Shown here: piece after piece, positions 53,864 through 62,407 of the stretch
Layout: the number at the start of each line of letters is the position of its first letter
How positions within the stretch are numbered: the first letter of the stretch is position 1
Origin: Mayfieldus sp963772265
Lineage (GTDB): Bacteria; Actinomycetota; Thermoleophilia; Solirubrobacterales; 70-9
Assembly (NCBI GenBank): GCA_963772265.1
Contig: CAVYWS010000006.1
Location: 105,462 to 169,461 of the forward strand
Direction: 5' to 3'
DNA length: 64,000 nt
The notes under the pieces: model-generated
Told to the model about the DNA's origin: nothing
Seen by the model: only the letters and a program-made list of their open reading frames with translations
Databases searched by the model: none
Program-made: the position numbers and the translations under genes

Positions 53864-54859
53864 TCAGCCGCTCTCGAGGGCGCCGGAGCCCCCGGAGACG
53901 CTCATCACGACCTCGCGCAGCGCCGCGACGTGGGCGGGGGTGACCCCGCAGCAGCCGCCGACGATGCGGGCTCCCGCGGCGACCCAGGACTCGGCCAGCC
54001 GCGCGTACTCGCGCGGGCCGATCTCATCGTCGAACTCCCAGTGCGAGCCGGCGCTGTGTCCGAGGTTCGGATAGCAGCCGATCGGCAGCGAAGTCTGATC
54101 GCGAAGCCATCGCATGGTCTCGTCGAGGTGCTCGGTGGGGACGCAGTTGACCAGCACCGCGCCGACGCCGATCCCCTGCAACGACTCCAGCGACCGCTCG
54201 AAGGCGGTCGCATCGGCCGTCGGCACGATCTCGCCGTCGACGGTGGACATCCCCTCCCTGCGGCGGCGGAATGACACCCACACCGGCAGCCCGGTGTCGC
54301 AGAGCATCTCGATCGTCCGCAGGCCGGCCTCGTCGGGAATCGTCTCCAGGGTCTCGAGGATGACCAGGTCCGGCGCCTCCTCGGTCCACATCCACGAGAG
54401 CAGCTCGAGGCGACCGGAGGCACGCTCGTCGATCAGGCTGGAGTTGATGCAGAACGCGGCTGAGCACTCGCCCTCCCGCCCGGCTTCGGCGATCGCCTGG
54501 CGGGCGAGCCGGACGCCGAGGCGGGCCGCGTCCAGCCACAGGGGCGTGCGGCCGACCGATGCCGGCGCCTCGGCCGACTCCTCCGCCGCTTCCAGTACCG
54601 ACCAGGTGTTGGTGGAGATGACGTCGCAGCCGCTCGCGACGTAGCGCCGGTGCACCTCGAGCACCTCCATCGGTCCGCGAAACAGCGCCCATGTCCCCCA
54701 GGGCTCGCGCCGCTGCGCCCGATCCTCGGAACGGACCCGCTGCAGCTCGGTGGCGATCCCTCCGTCGAGCAGCACGCAGCCGTCTCCGCGCAGCAGCTCC
54801 TCGACCCGGCCGTAGGCGGCCGAAACCGGGAGCTGACCGAGATAGTGGCCCGCGGTCAC
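53864..54859 (-). CDS. homocysteine S-methyltransferase family protein
   Basis: A 331-residue zinc methyltransferase of the betaine/S-methylmethionine-homocysteine family. DGGIATELQR opens the barrel; zinc ligands are C239 in LVNCVPTEH and C303-C304 in VGGCCGVTP. TNTWSV and GCYPNLGHS are also family segments. It transfers methyl to homocysteine. Controlled from the same operator region as the decarboxylase operon, it may absorb methyl groups from aromatic ethers, though the donor cannot be told. Start GTG 54859. It is end-to-end with ligM, eight bases apart. Confidence 0.88.
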   Translation of the reverse strand: MTAGHYLGQLPVSAAYGRVEELLRGDGCVLLDGGIATELQRVRSEDRAQRREPWGTWALFRGPMEVLEVHRRYVASGCDVISTNTWSVLEAAEESAEAPASVGRTPLWLDAARLGVRLARQAIAEAGREGECSAAFCINSSLIDERASGRLELLSWMWTEEAPDLVILETLETIPDEAGLRTIEMLCDTGLPVWVSFRRRREGMSTVDGEIVPTADATAFERSLESLQGIGVGAVLVNCVPTEHLDETMRWLRDQTSLPIGCYPNLGHSAGSHWEFDDEIGPREYARLAESWVAAGARIVGGCCGVTPAHVAALREVVMSVSGGSGALESG

Positions 54860-54894
54860 GTGTGGCGTGCTCCGGCGCCCGATTGGCTTTGCTC

Positions 54895-54902
54895 TGTATA
54901 CA
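54895..54902. promoter_or_regulatory. GntR-type operator, site 8 (TGTATACA)
   Basis: CTGTATACAAAA, 35 bases upstream of the homocysteine methyltransferase start (minus strand). It is 76 bases from site 9. Function inferred. Confidence 0.75.
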
Positions 54903-54970
54903 AAATCTCCAGCCCTGGCCAGCCGCTGTGGGTATGGGGCCCGCGATCGCGTGACCCCCTTCGGCTGTCT

Positions 54971-54978
54971 TGTATACA
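54971..54978. promoter_or_regulatory. GntR-type operator, site 9 (TGTATACA)
   Basis: CTTGTATACAGCC, 39 bases upstream of the decarboxylase start (plus strand). It pairs with site 10 only 20 bases away, about two helical turns, suggesting cooperative binding. Function inferred. Confidence 0.75.
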
Positions 54979-54990
54979 GCCTTGCGATCT

Positions 54991-54998
54991 TGCATGCA
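54991..54998. promoter_or_regulatory. GntR-type operator, site 10 (TGCATGCA)
   Basis: TTGCATGCAA, a perfect 10-bp palindrome just before the decarboxylase gene. It has the same C/G variant core as site 3. Function inferred. Confidence 0.65.
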
Positions 54999-55017
54999 AC
55001 CCAAGCCTGGCGGTACC

Positions 55018-56689
55018 GTGTCCCTTGTGAAGGCTGCGCGGGCGCTGGTCGAGCTGTTGCGCACAGAGGGCGTCGAGCACGTCTTCGGCAATCCCGGCAC
55101 CACCGAGCTGCCGTTCATGAACGCGCTGGCGGAGGCTCCCGACCTGCCCTACAAGCTCGCCCTGCACGAGTCGGCGGCGGTGGCGATGGCCGACGGCTAC
55201 GCCCGGTCGAGCGGCCGGACCGCGTTCGTCAACCTGCACATCGCAGCCGGGTTGGCCAATGGGCTGAGCATGGTTCTCAACGCGCGCCGCGCCCGCACGC
55301 CGATGGTCGTGACCGCGGGCCAGCAGCACCGCAAGCACCTGATCGAGGACCCGATGCTGGGCGGCGACCTGGTGGCGATTGCCCACGGCGCATTCAAGGA
55401 GGCGGTCGAGGTCACCGACGTCGACGACCTCTGGCAGCTGATGCGCAGGGCGTTCCTGCACGCAGCGACCCCGCCGGCGGGACCGGTCTTCGTCTCGATC
55501 CCGGTCGACGTGCTGGAGGAGGAGGTCTCGGGAGATCTGCCCGCCCGCTCCCACCTGCGACCGCTGGGCGCCGCGGCGGGGGCCGACGAGGTCGCGGAGC
55601 GGCTGCTCGCCGCTCGTGCACCCGCGATCGTCGCCGGCGACGGCGTCGCCCGCGAGGGAGCCTTCGAGGAGCTCGTCCGGGTCGCCGAGGCGCTGGGCGC
55701 GACGGTCCACCACGAGCCGATGTACGACGCCGCCGACTTTCCCGCCACCCACCCGCTCTCGGAGGGCATGCTGCCGCCGGTGGCCACCGAGATCCGCCGC
55801 CGCCTGGAGCCTCACGACGTCGTCTTCCTGGTCGGCAGCCATGCCTTCTCGGCGCACTACTACACGCCGGCGCGCGCGATCCCCGAGACCGCGACCGTCC
55901 TCCAGCTCGACTCCGATCGCGACGAGCTGGGACGCAACTTTCCGGTCGAGGTCGGGCTCCACGGCGGGATCCGCCCGACCCTGCGGGAGCTGGGGGACCT
56001 GCTCCACGGGCGCAGCCCCGAGGCGCGCGAGCGGCTGGCGGACGCCGAACGGCGTCGCGGCAAGGCCGGCGTCTCCGAGTGGCGACCGATTCGCCGGCGA
56101 TGCGGCGGGGGTCGCCGCCGCGCTGACCGCCGCGCTTCCCGACGATGCGGTGCTGATCGAGGAGGGCATTACGACCGGGATCCACGTGCGCCGGGCCTTC
56201 GCCGCCGATCGGCCGGGCTCGTTTCACCACAGCGTCGGCGGCGCGCTCGGCTGGGGCCTCGGCGGCGCGATCGGCGTCAAGCTCGCACGCCCCGAGGCGC
56301 CGGTGGTGGCAGCGGTCGGCGACGGATGCGCGATGTTCGGGATCCAGGCGCTGTGGTCGGCGGCCCGCTACGAGGTCCCGGCGCTGTTCGTGATCCTCAA
56401 CAACCGCGAGTACCGCGCCTGCAAGCAGGGCATGGACCACGTCCTGCACGAAGAGCGCGCCCCCGGTTTCGTCGGCATGGACCTGGCGCCGCCCGAGATC
56501 GACTTCGTCGGGCTCGCTCGCTCTCTGGGCGTCTCGGCACGGCACGCCGAGGGAGCCGACGCGATTGCCGACGCGGTCGAGGAGGGCTTCGGCTCGGGCG
56601 CGCCGGCGCTGGTCGAGATCCCCGTCGCCGGGTTCGACCCCGAGCCCGGCGCGAGCGAGAGCGAGGAGGTCGTCGAGCATGTCCCCTGA
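55018..56689 (+). CDS. thiamine-diphosphate decarboxylase, benzoylformate-decarboxylase-like (frameshifted)
   Basis: About 557 residues from GTG 55018 (GTG 55027 is an alternative). The N-terminal domain has FGNPGTTELPF and the cofactor-activating Glu in LHESAAVAMADGYAR. The C-terminal domain, in another frame, has EEGITTGIHVRRAF, GGALGWGLGGAIGVKLA and the diphosphate motif GDGCAMF with ILNNREY. The frame changes at about 56085-56095; dropping one base restores it. The family decarboxylates aryl-glyoxylates to aldehydes or 2-oxo acids. Here it would yield an aromatic aldehyde for oxidation and O-demethylation. Start and length fit one extra base. Confidence 0.85.
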
Positions 56690-57059
56690 GGCTCTCGACG
56701 AGGGCCGCCGCGCCACCGTCGCGGCGCTTTGCGAGCTGATCGTGCCCGGCTCCGAGCGGGTCGGGCCCAGCGTCTATGTGGAGGCGCTGCTGGCGCGAAT
56801 GCCGGAGGCCGTTCGGGAGGAGACGCTGGCCGCGATCGATTCGCTGGCCGACGCCGCCGAGGGCGGCGTCGAGGCGCTGCGGGAGCGCGCCGCGACCCCG
56901 GAGTTCATGATCGTCCGGGCGCTCGCGATTGAGGCCTTCTACAGCGACTTCGTCGCCCCGGGCGCCGACGGGCCCGGCGCCTGGGAGGAGATCGACTTCA
57001 ACTCGCCGTTGGCGACCCGGCTCGACAAGGACTGGTCCTACCTCGGGGTCGAGGGCTGA
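56679..57059 (+). CDS. gluconate 2-dehydrogenase subunit 3-like protein
   Basis: A 126-residue helical protein of the Gluconate_2-dh3 family, starting at ATG 56679 inside the end of the decarboxylase gene (11-base overlap). Typical parts are LCELIVPGSERVGP and the C-terminal GAWEEIDFNSPLATRLDKDW. These small subunits accompany GMC-type dehydrogenases and assist folding, export or electron transfer. The GMC gene follows with a one-base overlap, so the two form a complex. Unlike many relatives it has no obvious Tat leader. Confidence 0.83.
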   Translation: MSPEALDEGRRATVAALCELIVPGSERVGPSVYVEALLARMPEAVREETLAAIDSLADAAEGGVEALRERAATPEFMIVRALAIEAFYSDFVAPGADGPGAWEEIDFNSPLATRLDKDWSYLGVEG

Positions 57060-58516
57060 TGGCCGAGCGCTTCGACGTCGCGGTGGTCGGCTCGGGGGCC
57101 GGCGGCGGAGTGATCGCCGGCGAGCTGGCCCAGCGGGGCCGGAGCGTCGTCCTGCTCGAGGCCGGCCCGCACCGCACCGCAGCGAACTTCACCCGCTGGG
57201 AGGCCGAGGCCACGCACAACATCTGGTGGCCGTTCCGCCAAGCGCTGATCGACGGCGGTGCCGGCGGCGCGATCGGGATCATCGCCGGCCGCTGCGTCGG
57301 CGGGACGACGACGATCAACACCAAGGTCGCCCTGCGCGCCCACGAGCGCGACTTCGCGAAGTGGGAGCAGGCGGGCGGGCTGCGCTTCGGTCCCGAGGAC
57401 CTGGCGCCCCACTACGACCATGTCGAGGATGTGCTCGGGGTGCGCGAGCGCCGCGACTGGCAGCGCTGCGTGCGCACCCTCGAGCCGGGCTTCCGCGCCC
57501 TCGGCGCCGAGCTCGAGCCCGTGCACTCCTACACCGACCACAACTGCATGCGCTGCGGGTCCTGCCTGCAGGGCTGCCCGACCAACGCCGGCAAGTCGAC
57601 GATGACCAGCTGGATCCACCCGGCCTGGGCGGAGGGCAAGCTCGAGCTTCGGGCCGAGGCGCCGGTGGAGCGGGTGCTGATCGAGGAGCGAAACGGTGCT
57701 CCCGAGGCGACCGGGGTCGAGTACACCGACGCATCCGGCGAGCGCCACACGATCGAGGCCGACGCGGTCGTGGTCGCCGGCGGCGCGCTCAACACCCCGC
57801 AGCTGCTGATCCGGTCCGGGGTCGAGAACCCGCAGGTCGGCCGCAACCTCGGCTGGCATCCGGTGCGGCTCGTCTACGGGCTCTTCGACGAGCCCCAGGA
57901 CGCGCACATGGTCTACCCGATCACCTCCCACTGCATGGCCCACCAACACGACGAGGACGGCGGCTTCGTGATCGAGGCCGCGACGATCCAGGACCCGATC
58001 GGCTTCGCGATCACCCTCGAGGACGAGAACGGGCCGATGTGGGGCGAGCCGCTGGTCGAGGCGGCGCGCCGGTACCGCCACTGGACCGGGGTGCTGGCGA
58101 TGGCAAATGACGAGAACAACGGCACCGTCGTCGTCGAGGACGGCGGCGGCGAGCGCTTCGACGCCCACTTCGAGCCCTCCGAGCAGAAGCACATCGACGA
58201 CGGGCTCGACTTCAGCCGCAAAGTGCTGGAGGCGGCGGGGGCGACGCGGGTGCTGTGGAGCGGCCTCGCCAGCACCCACGTGCAGGGCTCATGCCGGATG
58301 GGGACCGACCCGGCCCGCTCGGTGGTCGACGAGCACGGCGAGTCGCACGAGGTGCGGCGGCTGTTCGTCGGCGACAGCTCGGTGATCCCGCGCACCCTCT
58401 CGGTCAACCCGTCGCTGACGATCATGGCCCTGGCCCACCGCCTCGCCGAGCATCTCGACGGGGACCCGAGCGGCTACCTGGCGTCGCGCCGCGCCGAGAC
58501 GGCGGTGGCGTCGTGA
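57059..58516 (+). CDS. GMC oxidoreductase with four-cysteine cluster, partner of the subunit-3 protein
   Basis: A 485-residue FAD-dependent dehydrogenase. The FAD motif is VVGSGAGGGVIAGEL; GRCVGGTTTINTKVALR is the GMC signature region; the C-terminal catalytic segment has HVQGSCRMG and NPSLTIMALAHRLAEH. An internal ferredoxin-like motif CMRCGSCLQGC (C163, C166, C169, C173) could hold an iron-sulfur cluster, a trait of the group that includes long-chain and aryl alcohol oxidases. It probably oxidises a side-chain alcohol and passes electrons through the small subunit. The stop overlaps the next GTG by four bases. Confidence 0.88.
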   Translation: MAERFDVAVVGSGAGGGVIAGELAQRGRSVVLLEAGPHRTAANFTRWEAEATHNIWWPFRQALIDGGAGGAIGIIAGRCVGGTTTINTKVALRAHERDFAKWEQAGGLRFGPEDLAPHYDHVEDVLGVRERRDWQRCVRTLEPGFRALGAELEPVHSYTDHNCMRCGSCLQGCPTNAGKSTMTSWIHPAWAEGKLELRAEAPVERVLIEERNGAPEATGVEYTDASGERHTIEADAVVVAGGALNTPQLLIRSGVENPQVGRNLGWHPVRLVYGLFDEPQDAHMVYPITSHCMAHQHDEDGGFVIEAATIQDPIGFAITLEDENGPMWGEPLVEAARRYRHWTGVLAMANDENNGTVVVEDGGGERFDAHFEPSEQKHIDDGLDFSRKVLEAAGATRVLWSGLASTHVQGSCRMGTDPARSVVDEHGESHEVRRLFVGDSSVIPRTLSVNPSLTIMALAHRLAEHLDGDPSGYLASRRAETAVAS

Positions 58517-59544
58517 AGGCCGCGCTGCTCGCCGAGTACGACAAGCCGCTGGAGCTGATCGACCGCCCGGTGCCGGAGCCCCAGCGGCCCAACGAGGTGC
58601 TGGTCAAGGTCCTCGGTGCCGGCGTCTGCGCGACCGACCTGCATGCGATCGAAGGCCTGATGGAGCCGGCGGGCCTGACCCTGCCGGTGGTGCTGGGGCA
58701 CGAGAACGCGGGCCGGGTGGAGGCGACCGGCGACATGGTCCTGACGGTGCAGCCGGGGGACGAGGTGCTGATCTACCCGCCGCAGAGCTGCGGCCTCTGC
58801 GTGCCCTGCCGCCGGGCCCAGGACATGCACTGCGAGCGCCATCAGTTCGTCGGCCTCACCGTCGACGGCGGCTTCGCCGAGTACCTCGTCGTCCCCGAGC
58901 GCAATCTGGTCAAGCTGCCTGATGGCGTCGACCCGGTTCGCACCGCGCCCCATGCCGACGCTGGCATCACCGCCTACCACGCGGTCAAGAAGGTGGCTCC
59001 CCGGGCGCTGCCGGGCAGCACCGCGGTCGTGATCGGCGTCGGCGGCGTCGGGCACATCGCGATCCAGCTTCTGCGCGAGCTGGGGTCGGCGGACGTGGTC
59101 GCGATCGACCCCCAGCCCGAACGCCAGGGCTTCGCCACCGAGCTCGGCGCCGACGACGCGATCGGAGTCGAGGGCGCCCCCGATGCGGTGCGGGAGATCA
59201 GCGACGGCCGCGGCGCCGACCTCGTGCTCGACTTCGTCGGCAACGACCAGACCCACGCCGACGGGATGGCGATGCTCGCCAAGCAGGGCACCTACCTGAC
59301 GATCGGCTTCGGCGGCACCCTCAGCGTCCCCTCGGTGGCGATGGTCAGCCAGGAGCAGACGGCCGCCGCGAGCCTGGTCGGCAGCTGGATCGACCTCTGG
59401 GAGGTGGTGCAGCTTCACGCCCGCGGCCGCATCACCCTGAAGACCGAGACGCATCCGCTCGACGACGTCAACGAGGTGCTGGGCCGCCTGCGCGAGGGAG
59501 ACGTGATGGGCCGCGCGGTCCTGCTGCCGAACGGCGCCGGATAG
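58513..59544 (+). CDS. zinc-dependent alcohol dehydrogenase (MDR family)
   Basis: A 343-residue medium-chain alcohol dehydrogenase from GTG 58513. The catalytic zinc site is Cys in GVCATDLHAIEG and His-Glu in LGHENAGR; the structural zinc Cys are in CGLCVPCRRAQDMHC. The coenzyme motif is VIGVGGVGHIA. It resembles benzyl-alcohol or secondary alcohol dehydrogenases. It likely handles an alcohol or aldehyde of the same substrate as the GMC enzyme. The hydrolase gene starts at the very next base after its stop. Confidence 0.9.
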   Translation: MKAALLAEYDKPLELIDRPVPEPQRPNEVLVKVLGAGVCATDLHAIEGLMEPAGLTLPVVLGHENAGRVEATGDMVLTVQPGDEVLIYPPQSCGLCVPCRRAQDMHCERHQFVGLTVDGGFAEYLVVPERNLVKLPDGVDPVRTAPHADAGITAYHAVKKVAPRALPGSTAVVIGVGGVGHIAIQLLRELGSADVVAIDPQPERQGFATELGADDAIGVEGAPDAVREISDGRGADLVLDFVGNDQTHADGMAMLAKQGTYLTIGFGGTLSVPSVAMVSQEQTAAASLVGSWIDLWEVVQLHARGRITLKTETHPLDDVNEVLGRLREGDVMGRAVLLPNGAG

Positions 59545-60300
59545 ATGGCGCGGCTGGTACTGGTCCACGGCGCCTTTGCGGGGGCCTGGAAATGGGGTCG
59601 TCTGGTCGAGCCGCTGCAGGCGGCGGGGCACACGGTCGAGGCGATGGACCTGCCGGGCTCCGGGGTTGATCAGACCCCGCTCGCCGAGGTGACGCTCGAC
59701 GCCTACGTCGATCGCGTCGCAGCGCAGCTGGCCGAGCGACCGGAGCCCGCCGTGCTGGTCGCGAGCAGCATGGGCGGGGTGGTGTGCACGCAGACGGCCG
59801 CCCGGCACCCGGAGATGGTCGCCGGGATCGTCTACGTCGCTGCATTCGTGCCCCAGGACGGCCAGAGCCTGCTCGATCTGACCCAGTACCCGGAGGGTGC
59901 CGACGATGAGATTCAGGCGAACCTGCAGGTGGAGGGCGACCCTCCGGCCGGGACGCTGTCGTCTGAGGCCTCGCGCAGCGCCGAGTACCTGGAGACCTCC
60001 GACGAGGACTTCGACTGGGCCTACCCGCAGCACCGCGCGCAGGCCGTGGCGCCCTTCACCCAGCCGGTGCAGATCCCCGAGGGCACCTTCGAGCTGATTC
60101 CCCGGGCTTATGTCCGCTGCACCCTCGACCACTCGATCCCACCGGCGCTGCAGCGGCGCATGGCCGCCGAGAACGGGATCGAGGCCGTGATCGAGATCGA
60201 GACCGATCATTCGCCGATGCTCTCGCGCACGCAGGAGCTGGCCGAGGGCATCGACGAGCTGCTTGGCCGCATGGGCCTCGGCGAGGCGGCGGCCCGATGA
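59545..60300 (+). CDS. alpha/beta hydrolase, esterase/C-C hydrolase-like
   Basis: A 251-residue alpha/beta hydrolase. LVLVHGAFAGAWKW is the oxyanion region; the nucleophile Ser is in VASSMGGVV (about 74); Asp and His are likely in TLDHSIPP and ETDHSPMLS near the C-terminus. The style resembles plant methyl-esterase/hydroxynitrile-lyase-type enzymes and some meta-cleavage hydrolases. In this operon it could release an ester- or ketone-linked aromatic acid. The stop overlaps the next ATG by four bases. Confidence 0.85.
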   Translation: MARLVLVHGAFAGAWKWGRLVEPLQAAGHTVEAMDLPGSGVDQTPLAEVTLDAYVDRVAAQLAERPEPAVLVASSMGGVVCTQTAARHPEMVAGIVYVAAFVPQDGQSLLDLTQYPEGADDEIQANLQVEGDPPAGTLSSEASRSAEYLETSDEDFDWAYPQHRAQAVAPFTQPVQIPEGTFELIPRAYVRCTLDHSIPPALQRRMAAENGIEAVIEIETDHSPMLSRTQELAEGIDELLGRMGLGEAAAR

Positions 60301-60860
60301 GCCCCGCCCGGCCAGTCTCGGAGCTCTTCGCGGACCCGAGGCCGGTCGAGGTCATGGGAGACCTGTTCGCGAACCTCTGGCAGATCTGCTGGGTCACCTC
60401 CGACTTCGATCGCGGCATGGAGGTGATGCGGGACCGGCTCGGGGTCCGGAACATGACCGAGGTCCCCACCGAGGGCGCGACATTCATCAAGGGCGACGAG
60501 CCCGCGCGATGGGAGGTGAAGGTGGCGATGGGGTCTCGTGGGGGCCTGATCGCGGAGCTGATCCAGCCGGTCGCCGGCGAGGTCGACCTCTACCGCCGCT
60601 TCCTGCCCGACGACGGCGCCTTCGCGCTGCGCCTCCACCACCTCGCGGTCCTCATCGAGCTCGGCGACGAGGCCTGGGAATCGGTCAAGGGGATCGTCGA
60701 GGCGCAGGGCCTGCGCTTCGATTACACGATCCTGATTCCCGACCGGGCACGGCTGGCGTACGTCGACGCAACCCCGATGCTGGGCCACCTCCTGGAGATC
60801 TGCCAGCTGCAGCCGGCCGACACCGAGTTCTTCAGCGGCCTGATCGAGCAGAGCGCCTAG
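60297..60860 (+). CDS. VOC family protein
   Basis: A 187-residue vicinal-oxygen-chelate protein. The N-terminal strand NLWQICWVTSDFDRGM, His in RLHHLAVLIE and Glu in GHLLEICQL give a Gln/His/Glu-like metal set. It is more like glyoxalase_4 or epimerase members than ring-cleaving dioxygenases, which are larger. It is the last gene of the decarboxylase operon. An isomerase or glyoxalase step on a pathway intermediate is possible; function not predictable. Confidence 0.8.
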   Translation: MSPARPVSELFADPRPVEVMGDLFANLWQICWVTSDFDRGMEVMRDRLGVRNMTEVPTEGATFIKGDEPARWEVKVAMGSRGGLIAELIQPVAGEVDLYRRFLPDDGAFALRLHHLAVLIELGDEAWESVKGIVEAQGLRFDYTILIPDRARLAYVDATPMLGHLLEICQLQPADTEFFSGLIEQSA

Positions 60861-60882
60861 TTCGCAGCACTAGGATCGGCCC

Positions 60883-61195
60883 GTGAAGCTCTACGTCTGC
60901 TGGGGTGTGTGGACAGGCGCTACGCCACGCCCGTTTCGCCGAGCCGAATCGCACCCTTGCGGAGTCGCACGAGGCGCTGAAGCGAGCCGGACACGATCCG
61001 AAGGTCATCCGCTGTTTCGGCTGGGAGGCGCTACCCGGGGTCTTCAACCTCACGCCCGGCCGGCGCAAGGTCAAGAAATTGACCGGAGCAACCACGGTCC
61101 CCGTCCTCGTCACCGACGAGGGGGAGGTTGTCGCGGAGTCAGGCGAGATCGCCGCCTGGGCGATCCGAAACCCGGCGAAGGGCCAACCCACCTGA
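60883..61195 (+). CDS. glutaredoxin/GST N-terminal-like protein (frameshifted)
   Basis: About 104 residues if one base is dropped. The frame from GTG 60883 gives KLYVCWGVWTG and reaches RRAESHPCG; the second frame resumes at HEALKRAGHDPKV and continues with GRRKVKKLTGATTVPVLVTDEGEVVAES, a thioredoxin-fold GST N-terminal pattern. The slip is at about 60961-60967. Similar small actinobacterial proteins share the HPC motif and the cis-Pro loop VPVL. It follows the VOC gene by 22 bases. Redox role inferred; partner unknown. Confidence 0.7.
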
Positions 61196-61454
61196 GACCT
61201 GCCGAAATTCGTTGCATCGGCGAGCAGCACCGCTTTGCCATCCGACTGCGGCTTATCGTGCGAAGCGGGAGCAAGCAACGCAAAGGGCCGACGCCGCTCT
61301 GTCGTATGAATGCGGAGCCGAGCAAGCGCTCCTCCCCACAGACCCTCGCGTTCGGTTTCCCTGGGCGGTTAGCATCTCTTCGTCCTGCTCGCGCCGTCAG
61401 GGCACTGAGCTTGCCAGAGGGAGGATCCAAACGATCAGGAGTCTCTGTTCAGTC

Positions 61455-62399
61455 TTGTGCCACAGGCGTTTTGCTGTGGCCATCACGGCCGCGATCGGTT
61501 TCGGGGCCCTGGCGCTCCCGGCCTCGGCCTCCGCGGCGGCGACGATTGGCGCCACGGGCGGGAACGGTGCCACAGATTGCCCTCCGGACTTCACCTGGGC
61601 ACAGGACTCGACCGCGGTTGGCAGCCCGACGTACGTCGTCCCGGCCGGAGGTGGGGTGATCACGTCTTGGAGCCACGACCGTGGTCCAGCGCTTGCGACG
61701 GCCCAGCTGCGGCTGAAGATCTTCCGCAAGACCGCCCCAAATACGTACCTGACCGTTGGACAGAGCGATTTCGAGACCCTGGCGACTGCGGGGGTCAATA
61801 CGTTTGCGACCCGGATCGAGGTCCAAGGCGGCGACATCCTCGGCCTCCGACTCACGGCTGCTCCCGTCTCCTGCCGGAGAAGTGGGAGTACGGGCGACGC
61901 GGCGGTGGCCAGCGGCCCCGGGCAGCCCGATCCTCTGATCGGCAGCCCGGTCTCGCTTGGCACAGTCGGCCCGTACTTGCTGAACCTCGCGGCGACGGTC
62001 GAACCCGACTGCGACTCAGACGGCCTCGGCGATGAGACCCTGGATCCCGACATTTCGCTCTGTAAGGACCGCAACTTCCGTTTCGCCAAGCTGAAGCGGA
62101 ACAAGAAGCGGGGCACCGCGACGTTGACCGTCGACGTACCAGGTCCGGGCACCCTGGCGCTGATCGGCAAGGGGCTCGTAAAGCAGCGGCCGGGCGCTGC
62201 CTCCCGGGCGGCGGGGCCGCTCGCCAAGCCGGTAAGCGCCGCCGGCAAGGTCAAGCTGTTGGTCAAGTCCAAGGGCAAGAAGAGGCGCAAGCTCAACCGC
62301 ACCGGCAAAGTGAAGGTGAAGGCCAACGTCACCTACACCCCGACCGGTGGCAGCCCGAACACAAAGACAAGGCGGATGAAGCTGATCAAGCGGCGCTAG
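61455..62399 (+). CDS. secreted protein with basic C-terminal domain
   Basis: About 314 residues. The leader FAVAITAAIGFGALALPASASAA is a clear signal peptide, but the start is uncertain: TTG 61455 or GTG 61476 are both in frame, and GGGAGG lies at 61419-61424. The mature part has a beta-sandwich-like domain with Cys pairs (DCPP, SCRR, DCDSDGLGDE, SLCKD), including an Asp-rich calcium-like loop, followed by a Lys/Arg-rich beta domain with repeated GKVK-type strands. Related modules occur in thermoleophilial exported proteins. Function unknown. Confidence 0.7.
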   Translation: MCHRRFAVAITAAIGFGALALPASASAAATIGATGGNGATDCPPDFTWAQDSTAVGSPTYVVPAGGGVITSWSHDRGPALATAQLRLKIFRKTAPNTYLTVGQSDFETLATAGVNTFATRIEVQGGDILGLRLTAAPVSCRRSGSTGDAAVASGPGQPDPLIGSPVSLGTVGPYLLNLAATVEPDCDSDGLGDETLDPDISLCKDRNFRFAKLKRNKKRGTATLTVDVPGPGTLALIGKGLVKQRPGAASRAAGPLAKPVSAAGKVKLLVKSKGKKRRKLNRTGKVKVKANVTYTPTGGSPNTKTRRMKLIKRR

Positions 62400-62407
62400 A
62401 GCGGGCA

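Noticed and set aside
30603..61195. Programmed +1 frameshifting as a shared mechanism for all broken genes
   Set aside because: The slip sites share no heptamer, stop codon or stimulatory structure, and unrelated housekeeping-type genes are affected; sequence error is simpler.
61196..61454. Gene in the gap before the secreted protein
   Set aside because: Open frames here continue from neighbours without a credible start or protein-like sequence; nothing is called.
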